A stretch of DNA of 64,000 nucleotides from Enterobacter sp. RHBSTW-00994 (GCF_013782625.1 NZ_CP056199.1:1444588-1508587); one strand, 5' to 3'. Counted from the stretch's first letter, positions 38,383 to 47,575 are shown. Program-made: numbers and translations. Notes: generated from the sequence alone by a model not told the origin.

Positions 38383-39066
38383 CTAATTAATCTTTTTTGA
38401 GTGTGATGTAACATCATGTGTAAAGATGTCGTAATAATGTGAACTGGAGAGTGTTCTTATTACTTTTACAGTCTCATCAAATTTATCATGGCTCAGTTTT
38501 AATTTATCATACAGATTTATACTGTCTGGTTTTATTTCGGAAATAATCTTCTGAATTTCATCTAAAGCATCTAAAAGGGTATTCATAGCGTTAGCCCCTT
38601 TCTCCGTCAAACCCACATTCCAATACTTTAGCATACTGGTTGCCATGGTTAAATTCATGCTAAACTGATCCATTTTATCTATTCCTTCTATAATCTTTTT
38701 TCTGTTATATTCTCCTAAATCAATATGTTTACTTTTTTCAGAACATCTTAACATTCGAACAATGTGCTTATATAAAGGATCAATAGATTCAAAAGAAGTT
38801 TCAATTAATTCAAGAATCTTTTCAGTTTGCTTGAATGCCTTTTCATTTATCTTATTATCAAGCCATTTTCTAACTTGAGATGCAGACCACAATGCCAGTG
38901 TAAATGTACACATCGCAACTAACGTTGCTACTCCTGGTGCTGTAATACGTTTGGGATCTTTAAATACTATCCAGTTAAATATGACAGTAACAACAATCCC
39001 AACAAAAAAACCAATCACGTGAGATAGGTTAAATCTATCTTTAGTTTTCATTTTAACGTTATCCAT
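38383..39066 (-). CDS. Orphan membrane protein with coiled-coil region
   Basis: A 227-aa protein with two N-terminal hydrophobic helices (about residues 15-35 and 43-62) and a long, charged helical C-terminal domain (about 65-227) rich in Lys, Glu and Ile. The DNA is strongly AT-rich, unlike the backbone, which suggests transfer. No family is recognised. The start may be ATG 39066 or ATG 39051. It lies between the IS remnant and the dynamin operon and could be an independent cargo gene. The 255 bp on its downstream side hold nothing recognisable. Confidence 0.6.
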   Translation of the reverse strand: MDNVKMKTKDRFNLSHVIGFFVGIVVTVIFNWIVFKDPKRITAPGVATLVAMCTFTLALWSASQVRKWLDNKINEKAFKQTEKILELIETSFESIDPLYKHIVRMLRCSEKSKHIDLGEYNRKKIIEGIDKMDQFSMNLTMATSMLKYWNVGLTEKGANAMNTLLDALDEIQKIISEIKPDSINLYDKLKLSHDKFDETVKVIRTLSSSHYYDIFTHDVTSHSKKIN

Positions 39067-39093
39067 TCCTCAGTTTAATAGGGGAATATTACT

Positions 39094-39228
39094 ATGGACA
39101 GTTTGAGAGAACAACTACACAAAGGCGTAGTTGTTGGTAATGGAGCGGAATCATACATCAATAGAATCATTCATAAATTCACTGAGTATAGCTATCTTTC
39201 TCGTGAAGATATGATTCAATACTTTTAA
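39094..39228 (+). CDS. Candidate small ORF (44 aa)
   Basis: ATG 39094 follows AGGGGA at good spacing and encodes MDSLREQLHKGVVVGNGAES and 24 more residues ending QYF. It is divergent from the 38383-39066 gene, sharing a 27-bp gap. No family is recognised; it could be the broken start of a larger gene. Confidence 0.35.
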   Translation: MDSLREQLHKGVVVGNGAESYINRIIHKFTEYSYLSREDMIQYF

Positions 39229-39596
39229 TATTCCCCAGTATGTTATTATTCATTAATTTATTTTATCGCATTATTAATTAATATAATAATTTAAAATTCA
39301 TTTGCAGTTTTAAACGTATATAAGTATTAAATTGTAGGGCAAGGTCGTTTTATAGGCTGGGCAGCAGTATTTTTATGGTGTTTAACATAATCATCATTAT
39401 GGCCGCAGCGTTAACAAATATATATCTAGTAGAGTGGAGGGCATTATTCAGTAGTTATGATTTACTGGTATAGTCATGTAGGTAGATAAGGTTAAAGATC
39501 AAAGTCAATGGCATCTGTCTGTCAAACGCTCACCTCATCTGTGCGAGGCCGTATTCTTCGTTCCAATCACCGGGAGGAAGAATACGGCTGGTGTGA
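39229..39596. other. AT-rich gap with one strong hairpin
   Basis: No gene is visible. At 39548-39559 and 39577-39588 the arms GCCGTATTCTTC and GAAGAATACGGC are perfectly complementary with a 17-nt centre. It starts 9 bases after the end of the dynamin operon and may end its transcription, though no T tract follows. Confidence 0.6.
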
Positions 39597-41705
39597 TTAG
39601 GCCAGTTGGTTGAGCAGGTTACGATACCCGATGATCTCGGTCTCTTTACGCTGCAATCCGGCTTCGATTTCACTCACTTCAGCATTGAGGCTGTTACTGA
39701 GCTTATCCTGTAGCCCATTTTTTAACGTCTCAAGCTGGGTAAAGATGGCCTGCGACCCGGAAGACAGTTGTTGCGCCAGATCGTCAAACATGGAACCCAA
39801 CGCACTATCCAGTATTTGCTGGAGCCGCTTTTTATCCTCTGGCGTTTTTACCTCTCCCTGGAAAGGGAACATCATCCGGGATTCATCGACGTTGAGCGTC
39901 AGTTCAGGCAGTTTCAAACCATAGATGGCACTTTCCAGCGCACTACGGAACACGGAGGCATCATACTTATCGCTGTCCGTATTCAGGTGTTTCACCAGTG
40001 ACTGTCGCAGCTGTTTTTTTAATGCGCCCGGCTCAATCAGCGTATTGAAATGTTGGCGGATCTGGCTGGCACAGGTGCGGCTGTATTGACGAAGCTGTTC
40101 AACGGCATCCTGCGGGTTAAAGTACTGGTAAGACACTGAGGTTGTGCCATAGGCTGTGCGAGTCCTTCCCCAACTGAACGGGTTGTACCAGGAGGAGTCA
40201 CTGACCTCGTAGGAATAACTCTCTTGTCGGATGCCGGTATGTGCTGTCAGATGGCGATGGCGAGAAATGTCTTCAGCCAATTGCGAAGAAATCTGACCTG
40301 TCTGCTTACGTGCTGCAAAAATGGCATCGCCAATAATTGAACGTAGTTCTGCGGCGATCCCTTCCAGCCGCTGCTGACACTGGGACTGTTGTTGTCTCAG
40401 GCTCTGGAGATCCTGCGTTTCCAGCGTAGTAATGCGGGAAGTGATTCTCCCGGTCAACCGGGCCAGCAGACTCTCGAATTGCACTTCACTCTCGCGGGTA
40501 AAGCTTTCGCGCTGCTGGGTCAGTATTGGCAAGCGGTCATGACGAGCCTGCTGCCAGGCCCCACGCAATGTCTCGACGTTAGCAATACGCCCCCAGTCCT
40601 GTTGGCTGAACATGTCCGGCCAACACTCTTGCGCCATTGCCTGTAACTCGCCATGAATGTGGTGCATGCTGCTGCTCCATTTGTCCGTCGGCCAGTGCGC
40701 GAAGCCCCATGCGAAGGTACTGGCAAAGACCGGTTGCGCCAGGTATTCAAGAATAACGGCCCGTGCCTCATTGCCGTTTTCTCGTTGAAAGGCAACGAGT
40801 TGCTCCGATTTTTGCTGAGCAATACGTTGCAGGCGTTTATGGATATTCTCTTCAGTTTCCGCCAGAGAAGCACGATCGTAGCCGTCATCCAGAATCACGG
40901 AATCATATTGGCCAGCAACCAGCACCAGACGTTTCACCCCTTTACCGGGCAACTGCTCGCCAAGCAGGCGGATATCGGCGTCATCAAGGAACTGGCTACA
41001 GCGAGAAAGGAAAAACACCACATCACAATTCGCCATGTAATCACGCGTTTTTTGTGAACGGCTCTGCACCGGGTCGTTCATCCCTGGTGTATCCACCACT
41101 TCAAACCCTTTCAGCGCTTCGTCCGGAAGCGTCAGTACGGTGGATTTTACCAGTGCGGTGTATCTCCCATCGTTGCCCGTAAACTGATTTAACAGGCCTT
41201 GTAGCTCGCTGATGTCACGGGCGTTAATCACCTCTGTCTGATCCTTGAGGTTTGCCACTTTTTGCCAGTGTTCGGTGAGCGAAATATTGCTATCAGCAGA
41301 CATTGCCAAAAGTTCGCAGGCCACTTTATGGCTGTCGCTATCCGATGGCTGTCGGGCCTGTTCGGCGATCTGCTGCCACTCCTGTTCGCTGTAATATTCG
41401 ACCTGAAGGCTGTGCGTTTGACCGTAACCAATTCGGGTCAGGTTCGCGGTTTTAGGGGTGGCGGCTTCAGGCAGAATAGGGCGTCCATCAAACAGCAATG
41501 TGTTAAGAAAGGTGCTTTTCCCTGCTTTTACTTGACCCATAATGCCGATGTTGAGCGTCTGCTCATGATGTTGCCAGCGGGCCAGTTTTTGCGAGTAATC
41601 CTGAGCCAGCGTTTTTAACGCATCGTTTTCCGCGGTAAAGAGCTGCGGGAAATGCGCGCAGGCATCCAGAGCGCGTTGAATACGCTGTTGCAGAGTTGTG
41701 GTCAT
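39597..41705 (-). CDS. Dynamin-like GTPase, third of the operon (702 aa)
   Basis: A dynamin-family GTPase. The P-loop is GQVKAGKS (residues 57-64) and the G3 motif FEVVDTPGMND. The usual G4 (N/T-K-x-D) is degenerate, LVAGQYDS, so nucleotide specificity may be altered. Long helical stretches follow (about 400-520 and 640-700), with a Tyr/Ser/Trp/Phe-rich insert (about 495-525: SYSYEVSDSSWYNPFSW) that could be a membrane-contact region. It is the last gene of a five-gene operon; its start overlaps the preceding stop by four bases. Bacterial dynamins remodel membranes, and some protect from phage. Confidence 0.85.
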   Translation of the reverse strand: MTTTLQQRIQRALDACAHFPQLFTAENDALKTLAQDYSQKLARWQHHEQTLNIGIMGQVKAGKSTFLNTLLFDGRPILPEAATPKTANLTRIGYGQTHSLQVEYYSEQEWQQIAEQARQPSDSDSHKVACELLAMSADSNISLTEHWQKVANLKDQTEVINARDISELQGLLNQFTGNDGRYTALVKSTVLTLPDEALKGFEVVDTPGMNDPVQSRSQKTRDYMANCDVVFFLSRCSQFLDDADIRLLGEQLPGKGVKRLVLVAGQYDSVILDDGYDRASLAETEENIHKRLQRIAQQKSEQLVAFQRENGNEARAVILEYLAQPVFASTFAWGFAHWPTDKWSSSMHHIHGELQAMAQECWPDMFSQQDWGRIANVETLRGAWQQARHDRLPILTQQRESFTRESEVQFESLLARLTGRITSRITTLETQDLQSLRQQQSQCQQRLEGIAAELRSIIGDAIFAARKQTGQISSQLAEDISRHRHLTAHTGIRQESYSYEVSDSSWYNPFSWGRTRTAYGTTSVSYQYFNPQDAVEQLRQYSRTCASQIRQHFNTLIEPGALKKQLRQSLVKHLNTDSDKYDASVFRSALESAIYGLKLPELTLNVDESRMMFPFQGEVKTPEDKKRLQQILDSALGSMFDDLAQQLSSGSQAIFTQLETLKNGLQDKLSNSLNAEVSEIEAGLQRKETEIIGYRNLLNQLA

Positions 41706-42682
41706 TGAGGTCCCTTTATAAAGCAGCTATCGCTGATTGAATGTTCAATCGCGTTATTTTTAAGAAACAGGTACACCTTCTCTGAAACACTCTTCAGGTT
41801 CGATCCTGGCATACTGAGTTTTTTTAATTTTTTCAGATGGCAGATCGAATCAGGAAGCCTGGAAATCTGTCCATATCCGCCTATGTTTATACCGCCAAGC
41901 GTCTGGGGTAATACATTTGAGTCCGGGAACTCGGTGATCTTGAAGGAATCAAAACCGAGCCAGTCCAGATTGACTAATAACGATAACCCGGCTGGAAATG
42001 GCGCGATGTTTTTCCAGGATGACGGGTAAAGATCGAGTGTGGTAATACCGGCGAGATCGGAGATGTTTTTCCGCAATGATATTTGTGAAACATCATTTTC
42101 CCTTGCCCACTCCTTGAGTTCGGAAAAGAGTTGATCTATGTAAGAGGTCAGGAATTCGTGCCAGACGGAGAGAGCATGAAGACCTAACGCGAGATGTCGT
42201 GGTTTTCTATTTTCAACGGGCAATCCGATAATCAGGCAGGTGAGATAAACGATGGTATCCATCTGCACCTCACCAATATTCAGCATTTGTGCCAGCGCCT
42301 CAAACAGGGTCACTTGCGATTGTGTGAGCGGGGCATTCACGCGGGAAAAAACCAGGCAGTCAAGCATAAAACAGTGGTTGCCACCGGCATCGCGCACGGT
42401 GTCGATCGCCTCCGCCAGCCCCTCCTGACTTAGCTTAACCGCCATCTGAAAGAGTTCGGCTTGTCGTCCTTCCATGTTGATGGTGGGGAGCCACAGTTGC
42501 AACATGCGCTGCTGATCTTCACCGATCGGCCCCTGGTTGAGCAGTACCATAAACAGCAGGGCACAATATTGCCGACGGGTATTTTCATCCTCGTCCGCGA
42601 GGGAGTGAGGAGAATAGGGGTTCTCTTTCAGACGCTGGCGATCCAGTTGCTGTAAAATCGCTAATGTTGAGATTTCACTCAT
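41702..42682 (-). CDS. Operon protein with helical N-domain and leucine-rich C-terminus
   Basis: A 326-aa protein. The N-terminal ~165 residues are helical (YCALLFMVLLNQGPIGEDQQ, RMLQLWLPTI) and clearly paralogous to the N-domain of the next-upstream gene product; the pattern is reminiscent of TerB-like domains, but I am not sure. The C-terminal ~110 residues look like short leucine-rich repeats (GITTLDLYPSSWKNI, LLVNLDWLGFDSFKI, ICHLKKLKKLSMPGSNL). No catalytic motif is seen. It overlaps its neighbours by eight and four bases, so it works with the dynamin GTPases, perhaps as an adaptor or sensor. Confidence 0.7.
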   Translation of the reverse strand: MSEISTLAILQQLDRQRLKENPYSPHSLADEDENTRRQYCALLFMVLLNQGPIGEDQQRMLQLWLPTINMEGRQAELFQMAVKLSQEGLAEAIDTVRDAGGNHCFMLDCLVFSRVNAPLTQSQVTLFEALAQMLNIGEVQMDTIVYLTCLIIGLPVENRKPRHLALGLHALSVWHEFLTSYIDQLFSELKEWARENDVSQISLRKNISDLAGITTLDLYPSSWKNIAPFPAGLSLLVNLDWLGFDSFKITEFPDSNVLPQTLGGINIGGYGQISRLPDSICHLKKLKKLSMPGSNLKSVSEKVYLFLKNNAIEHSISDSCFIKGPQ

Positions 42683-43526
42683 GATAAGTCTCTATAAAAA
42701 AACTGTGCCAGGTATTGAAAGCCGGGGGCAGTTCAATAATGTCAAAAATAGCCTCGCCTTTTTTTCCGTACTCTTCGTTTTTACTTTTTTTGGCATCCAT
42801 AAGGATGTCCATCACGAATCCGCTTTGATATAACGTCACTGAGCGACAAATTGTTTTTTCACCCAGAAAGTTAAATGCTGAGTCTGCGGTTAATTTGTGA
42901 TTAAACGCGTACTTACCTTTTTTAAAGAATTGATGCGGATGAGGAATTGAACGCAAAAGATATCCGTTAGATGACGTGTTTATAGAGAGATATTTGACCT
43001 CTATGTTGGCAATATTTATCCGCTTCGTTATTTGCGTGAACAGTTTTGGCGGTGTTTTCACGCCCAGGAGTTTCATGCTCCAGAAATTAATTTGCAGGAT
43101 CTGCTCTTCCGTCACGCCAGTCAGTTTTGCCAGCCAGGATAACCGTTCCACATGATGTGGTGTGAGTGGCCCGGCGAGGCGCTGTAAAACGGCAAAGTCA
43201 AACAGCAATGCCAGTCCCGACTGTTTCACGCTGCGTATGTTCTCTATGATACGCGTCAGCATAGCGGCATCCAGTTTGGCGGCTTGCTGAAGATAATGTG
43301 AAAGCGGGAAGGACGGGCCAATAGCCGGGAGAAGTAACAGCAACAGGCGCTGTTGAGCCTCGGTTAATGCTCCATTTTCCAGCAGCAAGGCTGCAAGAAG
43401 CGTTAAATAATCATCTTTAAATGCCGCTTCAGTTGATGAAATAAAATGGGCATCCAGCGGTTCGAGCGCGACTCTGGCCTCGGTAACGACTGTGTCCATG
43501 AGTCTGCGCGTTTTTTCCTGATTCAC
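42675..43526 (-). CDS. Operon protein paralogous in its N-domain to the 42-kb gene
   Basis: A 283-aa protein. Residues about 30-155 (YLTLLAALLLENGALTEAQQ, LLLLLLPAIG, GPLTPHHVERLSWLAKLTGV) match the corresponding part of the next gene's product, pointing to a duplication. The C-terminal part (about 165-283) is different: Lys/Ser/Tyr-rich and likely beta-stranded, with higher A+T. No enzyme motif is seen. Overlaps of four and eight bases with the flanking genes bind it into the operon. Confidence 0.7.
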   Translation of the reverse strand: MNQEKTRRLMDTVVTEARVALEPLDAHFISSTEAAFKDDYLTLLAALLLENGALTEAQQRLLLLLLPAIGPSFPLSHYLQQAAKLDAAMLTRIIENIRSVKQSGLALLFDFAVLQRLAGPLTPHHVERLSWLAKLTGVTEEQILQINFWSMKLLGVKTPPKLFTQITKRINIANIEVKYLSINTSSNGYLLRSIPHPHQFFKKGKYAFNHKLTADSAFNFLGEKTICRSVTLYQSGFVMDILMDAKKSKNEEYGKKGEAIFDIIELPPAFNTWHSFFIETYHE

Positions 43527-45136
43527 TCTTTTGCTCCTTTGTGCAGCGTTTGCAACGATGCATAGCGTGATGTCTCTCTTCGAAGCAACGTGTCCAGCCG
43601 GGTTAATGGCTCGTTGCCCATCAACGGCTGCCAGATATCCCTGTCATCCACTCTGTCGTGGCGTAGTAGCCGTTCACGGTTTTTTAGCGGCAGGTCTGTC
43701 ATCAGCGGCTGCCAGGTTTCTCCGATCGCGAGGCTGTCCCGCCGCAGAAGCCGATCCATATGCTCCAGCGGAAAATCGCGGGTCAGCGGTCGCCACAGCT
43801 CCAGGTCTGGGTCGTGAGGCAGGGTTACGCCGGTTAGCGTTGCCAGCGATTGCAGCATACTTTGCAGATTCACCGCCGTGTATTGCAGCATAGACAGGCT
43901 TTCCGGCTCATCCAGCGGGATCGTCAGCCGATCGCCTATCTGCCTCAGATGGCGGAAGAACGTCTGCTGGATCTCCTTGAGCGATGCGCACACCTCTTCA
44001 AGTTGTTGGAGGTCATTTTTGCATTTGCGTTGCAGGCTCTGCAGGTCGGATTGCACGCCAGAATCATCACTCAGTGAGAGAATACGGTTGAACCTGCTCA
44101 GTTGCCTTTGTGCGTCCTGTCGCGCCTCGCCAAGGTAATTTTCGTAGGCCATAAACTGGCGTTTAAATTGCCGGGTAAAACCCGGATCACGATAAACATG
44201 ATTCCACTGCTCCAGGTACTCCTGTAGTGGCGCGATAGACCAGGGTTGACGCGGACGCGTGGAGAACGGCAGTACATCAAGCACTTCAATACCGCGCTGA
44301 GTCACGGTTTGCCGAACCAGGTCGACAATTTTCCCGATGGTGTCTTCGGGGTGTTTATCGGCACGGCTGACAACAATCAATTTGGGGATATGCTTGTCGA
44401 GCGAGGCGAGAAACGCGATGTCATCTTCGGTGATCGTGCCCTTATCCGCAGGAACCAGCCAGATAATAAACTGTGCGCTGTTAAGCTGGCTGCGCGCAAT
44501 ACTGGCATCCGTGCGTAGGCTGGACTCTTCATCCGCTTTGCTGTAGCCCGGTGTATCCAGTAGCGCCAGGTTTGCCCAGTTGAAGCCGTTATGTGCCACC
44601 ACAACGGATTTGAGCATCCGGCTCACCTGGCTGCCGTAACGTTCGCGCTCCTCATGGGTGAGCGTGCGAAACTGGCTGTGGCTTAAGGTGATGAGGCGGT
44701 TAAACAGATTGATCGCTTTCACTTCCGGCGTATCGTGCGTTCCTTGCACCAGATATGTTGGCAATGACGTTGTCGGGTCCACTTCTGTGACCAGGCATTT
44801 ACGATCGCCCACCAGTGCATTAATCAATGATGATTTACCGGCGCTGAAGCTCCCGCCAAGGCCCACCACTACCTTGCCGGAAAGTACCGGATACTCGCAA
44901 AATTCCCGGAAACGCACCATTTCATAGCGCAGCGACCGAAGAATATCGGTGAAGGTTGGCGGGCTGCCGCGACGAGCAAGGTCTGGAAGCTCCTGTTCAA
45001 TCAGGTGCTCCAGCGCAAGCAGTACGGCTTCGTCTTCCTTTGCTGCGCCGTTAGGGCGATCTTCACAGGCTTCACAGAGCAGGGCATAGCGATCGCGCAA
45101 CACGGCTTCTTCCAGTGAGGCGAAAGCATCAGCCAT
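43523..45136 (-). CDS. Dynamin-like GTPase, second of the operon, with three 27-aa repeats
   Basis: A 537-aa GTPase. P-loop GGSFSAGKS (94-102), threonine switch DPTTSLPTY (120-128), G3 LLDTPGYSK, and G4 VVSRADK (S-R-A-D, a conservative variant). After a helical middle (about 330-440), three tandem repeats of exactly 27 residues start at Trp448, Trp475 and Trp502, with the pattern W-x-P-L-x5-P-L-x5-L-L-R. These are unusual for dynamins and may bind a partner. It overlaps the first GTPase gene by eight bases and the next gene by four. Confidence 0.88.
   Translation of the reverse strand: MADAFASLEEAVLRDRYALLCEACEDRPNGAAKEDEAVLLALEHLIEQELPDLARRGSPPTFTDILRSLRYEMVRFREFCEYPVLSGKVVVGLGGSFSAGKSSLINALVGDRKCLVTEVDPTTSLPTYLVQGTHDTPEVKAINLFNRLITLSHSQFRTLTHEERERYGSQVSRMLKSVVVAHNGFNWANLALLDTPGYSKADEESSLRTDASIARSQLNSAQFIIWLVPADKGTITEDDIAFLASLDKHIPKLIVVSRADKHPEDTIGKIVDLVRQTVTQRGIEVLDVLPFSTRPRQPWSIAPLQEYLEQWNHVYRDPGFTRQFKRQFMAYENYLGEARQDAQRQLSRFNRILSLSDDSGVQSDLQSLQRKCKNDLQQLEEVCASLKEIQQTFFRHLRQIGDRLTIPLDEPESLSMLQYTAVNLQSMLQSLATLTGVTLPHDPDLELWRPLTRDFPLEHMDRLLRRDSLAIGETWQPLMTDLPLKNRERLLRHDRVDDRDIWQPLMGNEPLTRLDTLLRRETSRYASLQTLHKGAKE
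43553..43795 (-). repeat. Three tandem 81-bp coding repeats in the second GTPase
   Basis: The repeats encode residues 448-528: each starts W(R/Q)PL, has PL at positions 9-10 and LLR(R/H) at 16-19. Period is 27 codons. Confidence 0.8.
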
Positions 45137-46790
45137 GGTTATATACCTGCAACTGGGCCAGCATCTGTTTCAGCGCCATGCTGTCTGCTTGCCATGTTTG
45201 CTGGCGTTGGGCTTCGGCCGCTTTCTCGGTATGCAGAGCGCGCACCTTGAGATCCAGCGTTTGTTGCACTTTTGCCATCGCCTCATCCGTCGAACGGCTG
45301 ATGGCCTGCATGACGTCATCGATGGTGTTGCTAAGCCCGCGGGCAATGTCGGGTGCGGCTTTTGAGCAGCATGACGGAATGACCGTATTAATCACGTGAC
45401 GTCGGGCTTCTTCCTGCTGCTGGCGTTGAATCAGCTCCTGGCTGCCGCGCTGGAATAGCCCTTCCAGCGCTGAGATGATGAAGGGGGTTAAGAATTTGCC
45501 CATAGGGATACGGGTAATGAGCGTGATGGCGGCAGGCAGAATGTAAGCCAGCGTCATTTTGATAATCTCTGTGCCTGATTCATTGGACTTGAAACCATGC
45601 GCATAGGCCACGTCCTGCATCTGCAATTCTTCCTGAAGTTGCAACTGCCCCAGTTCTTTCTGGATAACGGGCTTGAGATAACGTTCAACACCCTGTGAAT
45701 AAGACATGCGCAGGGCATGGCCAATCGTACCGCTGACGTCTTCACCATTAAGCAGTGCACGCGTGAGTGTATCGAGTTGACCATTCATGCGGCTGGCAAA
45801 ATCATCCACAATAGCGCGTTCGGCCAGATTGCGTTGCTCATGCAGGCGGGTGGTGATTTGCTGAACGTCTTCCTGCATGCGTTGGTACTGTTCGGCAAGT
45901 AACTCTCGCTCGCTTTCAATTTCTTCCAGGGTCTGGTTATGGCCCTGAGAGAGTTGTTCAATTCGTATCAGAATATCGTTGATGCATTTCTGGACCGGAA
46001 GACCAATGGCCTGATGCCAGAACTGCTGCTGTAAAGGCAGAAGAACCGGGAGTGCCGTTGCCCATTCGGTCGCATTTCTGCGTTGTGTACGGCACACCGC
46101 AAGTAACGGTTTTTTCGCCAGTTTTTCAATCTGCGCCTGGACATGCGACACGACCGCCTCGACATCCTCCGGGCGCTTTTTATCGCATTTAGTGATCACA
46201 AGCATCATGGGCTTGTCATGTATGGCCAGTTCTTCAATGACCTTGCGCAGGCTCTCTTTCAGGACACCTTCATCCACGCTGACCACAACGCAGTAGGCGG
46301 CGCTGCGGTCGAGATAGTTATCGATCGCCAGAGAATGCTGGGTGATGCCGGATTCCCAGCCAGGCATATCGACCAGCGTCATACCGTTCAGCTTCGCAAG
46401 AATGGGGTTGGGCAGGGTAATGTCGACGACGTTATCCGGATCATGCTCGCCAAACTGCTGCGCTTTTAAGGCGTCACGACTTAACGGCAGAGGCATGGTG
46501 TTTTTGCGGCGCAGGGTAATTGACTCCTGAGGCGCAAAGTGCAATTCCGTGGGCAAACTGGTCTCTGGATCGATGGCGACCGATAGCAGGTTATCCTGTA
46601 ATAAACTGTTGATCAGGGACGATTTACCGGCGCTAAATGCGCCAATCAGCGGCAGTCGTACGGAGAAGGTGCGTATGTTTTCCTGAATAATATCGAGATT
46701 TTCTATCGAAAATTCATATTGTTGCCAGTAAGCACGCAACGCGATCAGGTGGGTTTCAATAAGGGTGGCTTCTGTCTGTGGAGGCAACAT
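45129..46790 (-). CDS. Dynamin-like GTPase, first of the operon (553 aa)
   Basis: A GTPase with all motifs: P-loop GAFSAGKS (50-57), switch DPETSLPTE (74-82), G3 LVDMPGWESG, G4 VITKCDKK. A heptad-rich stalk (about 270-350) follows. A hydrophobic stretch at about 405-440 (LAYILPAAITLITRIPMGKFLTPFIISAL) resembles the lipid-inserting paddle of bacterial dynamin-like proteins. AAGGAAA precedes ATG 46790. Head of the operon; its promoter must lie in 46791-47085, which it shares with divergent bssR and in which I see no clear operator. Confidence 0.88.
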   Translation of the reverse strand: MLPPQTEATLIETHLIALRAYWQQYEFSIENLDIIQENIRTFSVRLPLIGAFSAGKSSLINSLLQDNLLSVAIDPETSLPTELHFAPQESITLRRKNTMPLPLSRDALKAQQFGEHDPDNVVDITLPNPILAKLNGMTLVDMPGWESGITQHSLAIDNYLDRSAAYCVVVSVDEGVLKESLRKVIEELAIHDKPMMLVITKCDKKRPEDVEAVVSHVQAQIEKLAKKPLLAVCRTQRRNATEWATALPVLLPLQQQFWHQAIGLPVQKCINDILIRIEQLSQGHNQTLEEIESERELLAEQYQRMQEDVQQITTRLHEQRNLAERAIVDDFASRMNGQLDTLTRALLNGEDVSGTIGHALRMSYSQGVERYLKPVIQKELGQLQLQEELQMQDVAYAHGFKSNESGTEIIKMTLAYILPAAITLITRIPMGKFLTPFIISALEGLFQRGSQELIQRQQQEEARRHVINTVIPSCCSKAAPDIARGLSNTIDDVMQAISRSTDEAMAKVQQTLDLKVRALHTEKAAEAQRQQTWQADSMALKQMLAQLQVYNHG

Positions 46791-47085
46791 ATTTTTCCTT
46801 AAATAATCAGCAAGCGACTACGTTATTAACGGCACTTTCACAGGAAAATTAAGGTAAATATCTGATTACTTTCAGCTGACTTTCCTGCTAGCGAACCAGG
46901 GTCCACTCTACGCAGGCTGACTGACACAATATGTCGTTGCGCTCGGCTGGGCATTAAAATGCAGAGAAAGTTGTAACATTGTAAATAATGTTAATCAGTT
47001 ACGTTTTATTGATCTCAGGCAGTGAATTGCACAAAAAATAACCTTATCCTGAATGGGCACAATGGCTGACAAGGGAGGAAATAGC

Positions 47086-47469
47086 ATGTCCGTTGACAGA
47101 CTGAAACGCGATCTGCTGAACAAGCTGATCAACGCCCGAATTGACCTTGCTGCTTATCTGCAACTGAGGAATGCAAAAGGGTATATGTCGGTCAGCGAAA
47201 GCGAACATCTGCGTGATAATTTCTTTGAACTGTGCAACTTCATGCGTGAAAAAGCACCCATCCTGAAAGCGGAGTACGGGGAAAGCGAGTTAATTGCGCT
47301 GCGCCGTGCCGCCGAGGTGCTGTCCGTTGCTGGAGTATGCCTGATGAATGGGCATCACGACTGCCCAACGTTTATCGCTGTTAACGCGGAGAAGCTTGAA
47401 CACTGCCTGACGACAATGTCTCTTTGTATTATGTGTCTGAACGAGCACACGAAGCTCGAGCACATCTAA
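47086..47469 (+). CDS. bssR: Biofilm regulator BssR (YliH)
   Basis: This 127-aa protein has the same length as E. coli BssR and shares KGYMSVSES-HLRDNFF and VCLMNGHHDCPT. It affects biofilm formation through signal and catabolite networks; no DNA-binding motif is evident. ATG 47086 (MSVDRLKRDL) follows GGGAGGAA; the frame extends 11 codons further back. In K-12 it is next to rimO; here 13 kb of acquired DNA separates them. Confidence 0.92.
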   Translation: MSVDRLKRDLLNKLINARIDLAAYLQLRNAKGYMSVSESEHLRDNFFELCNFMREKAPILKAEYGESELIALRRAAEVLSVAGVCLMNGHHDCPTFIAVNAEKLEHCLTTMSLCIMCLNEHTKLEHI

Positions 47470-47473
47470 GCCC

Positions 47474-47491
47474 GGGGGAGGCGACTCCCCC
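47474..47491 (+). terminator. Terminator after bssR
   Basis: GGGGGAG-GCGA-CTCCCCC is a perfect 7-bp GC stem five bases after the stop; the T tract is poor (TTCGGATTAAGCTTTT). Confidence 0.65.
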
Positions 47492-47575
47492 TTCGGATTA
47501 AGCTTTTGTAAAAGTGGTAACTCGCCCTGGCTCAGTGGCTAATCTTTATGCCATATGCTGATAAAGGAGTGTGTT

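Noticed and set aside
39548-39588. Terminal inverted repeats of a mobile element
   Set aside because: The 12-bp arms are only 17 bp apart with no gene between, so a hairpin/terminator is simpler.
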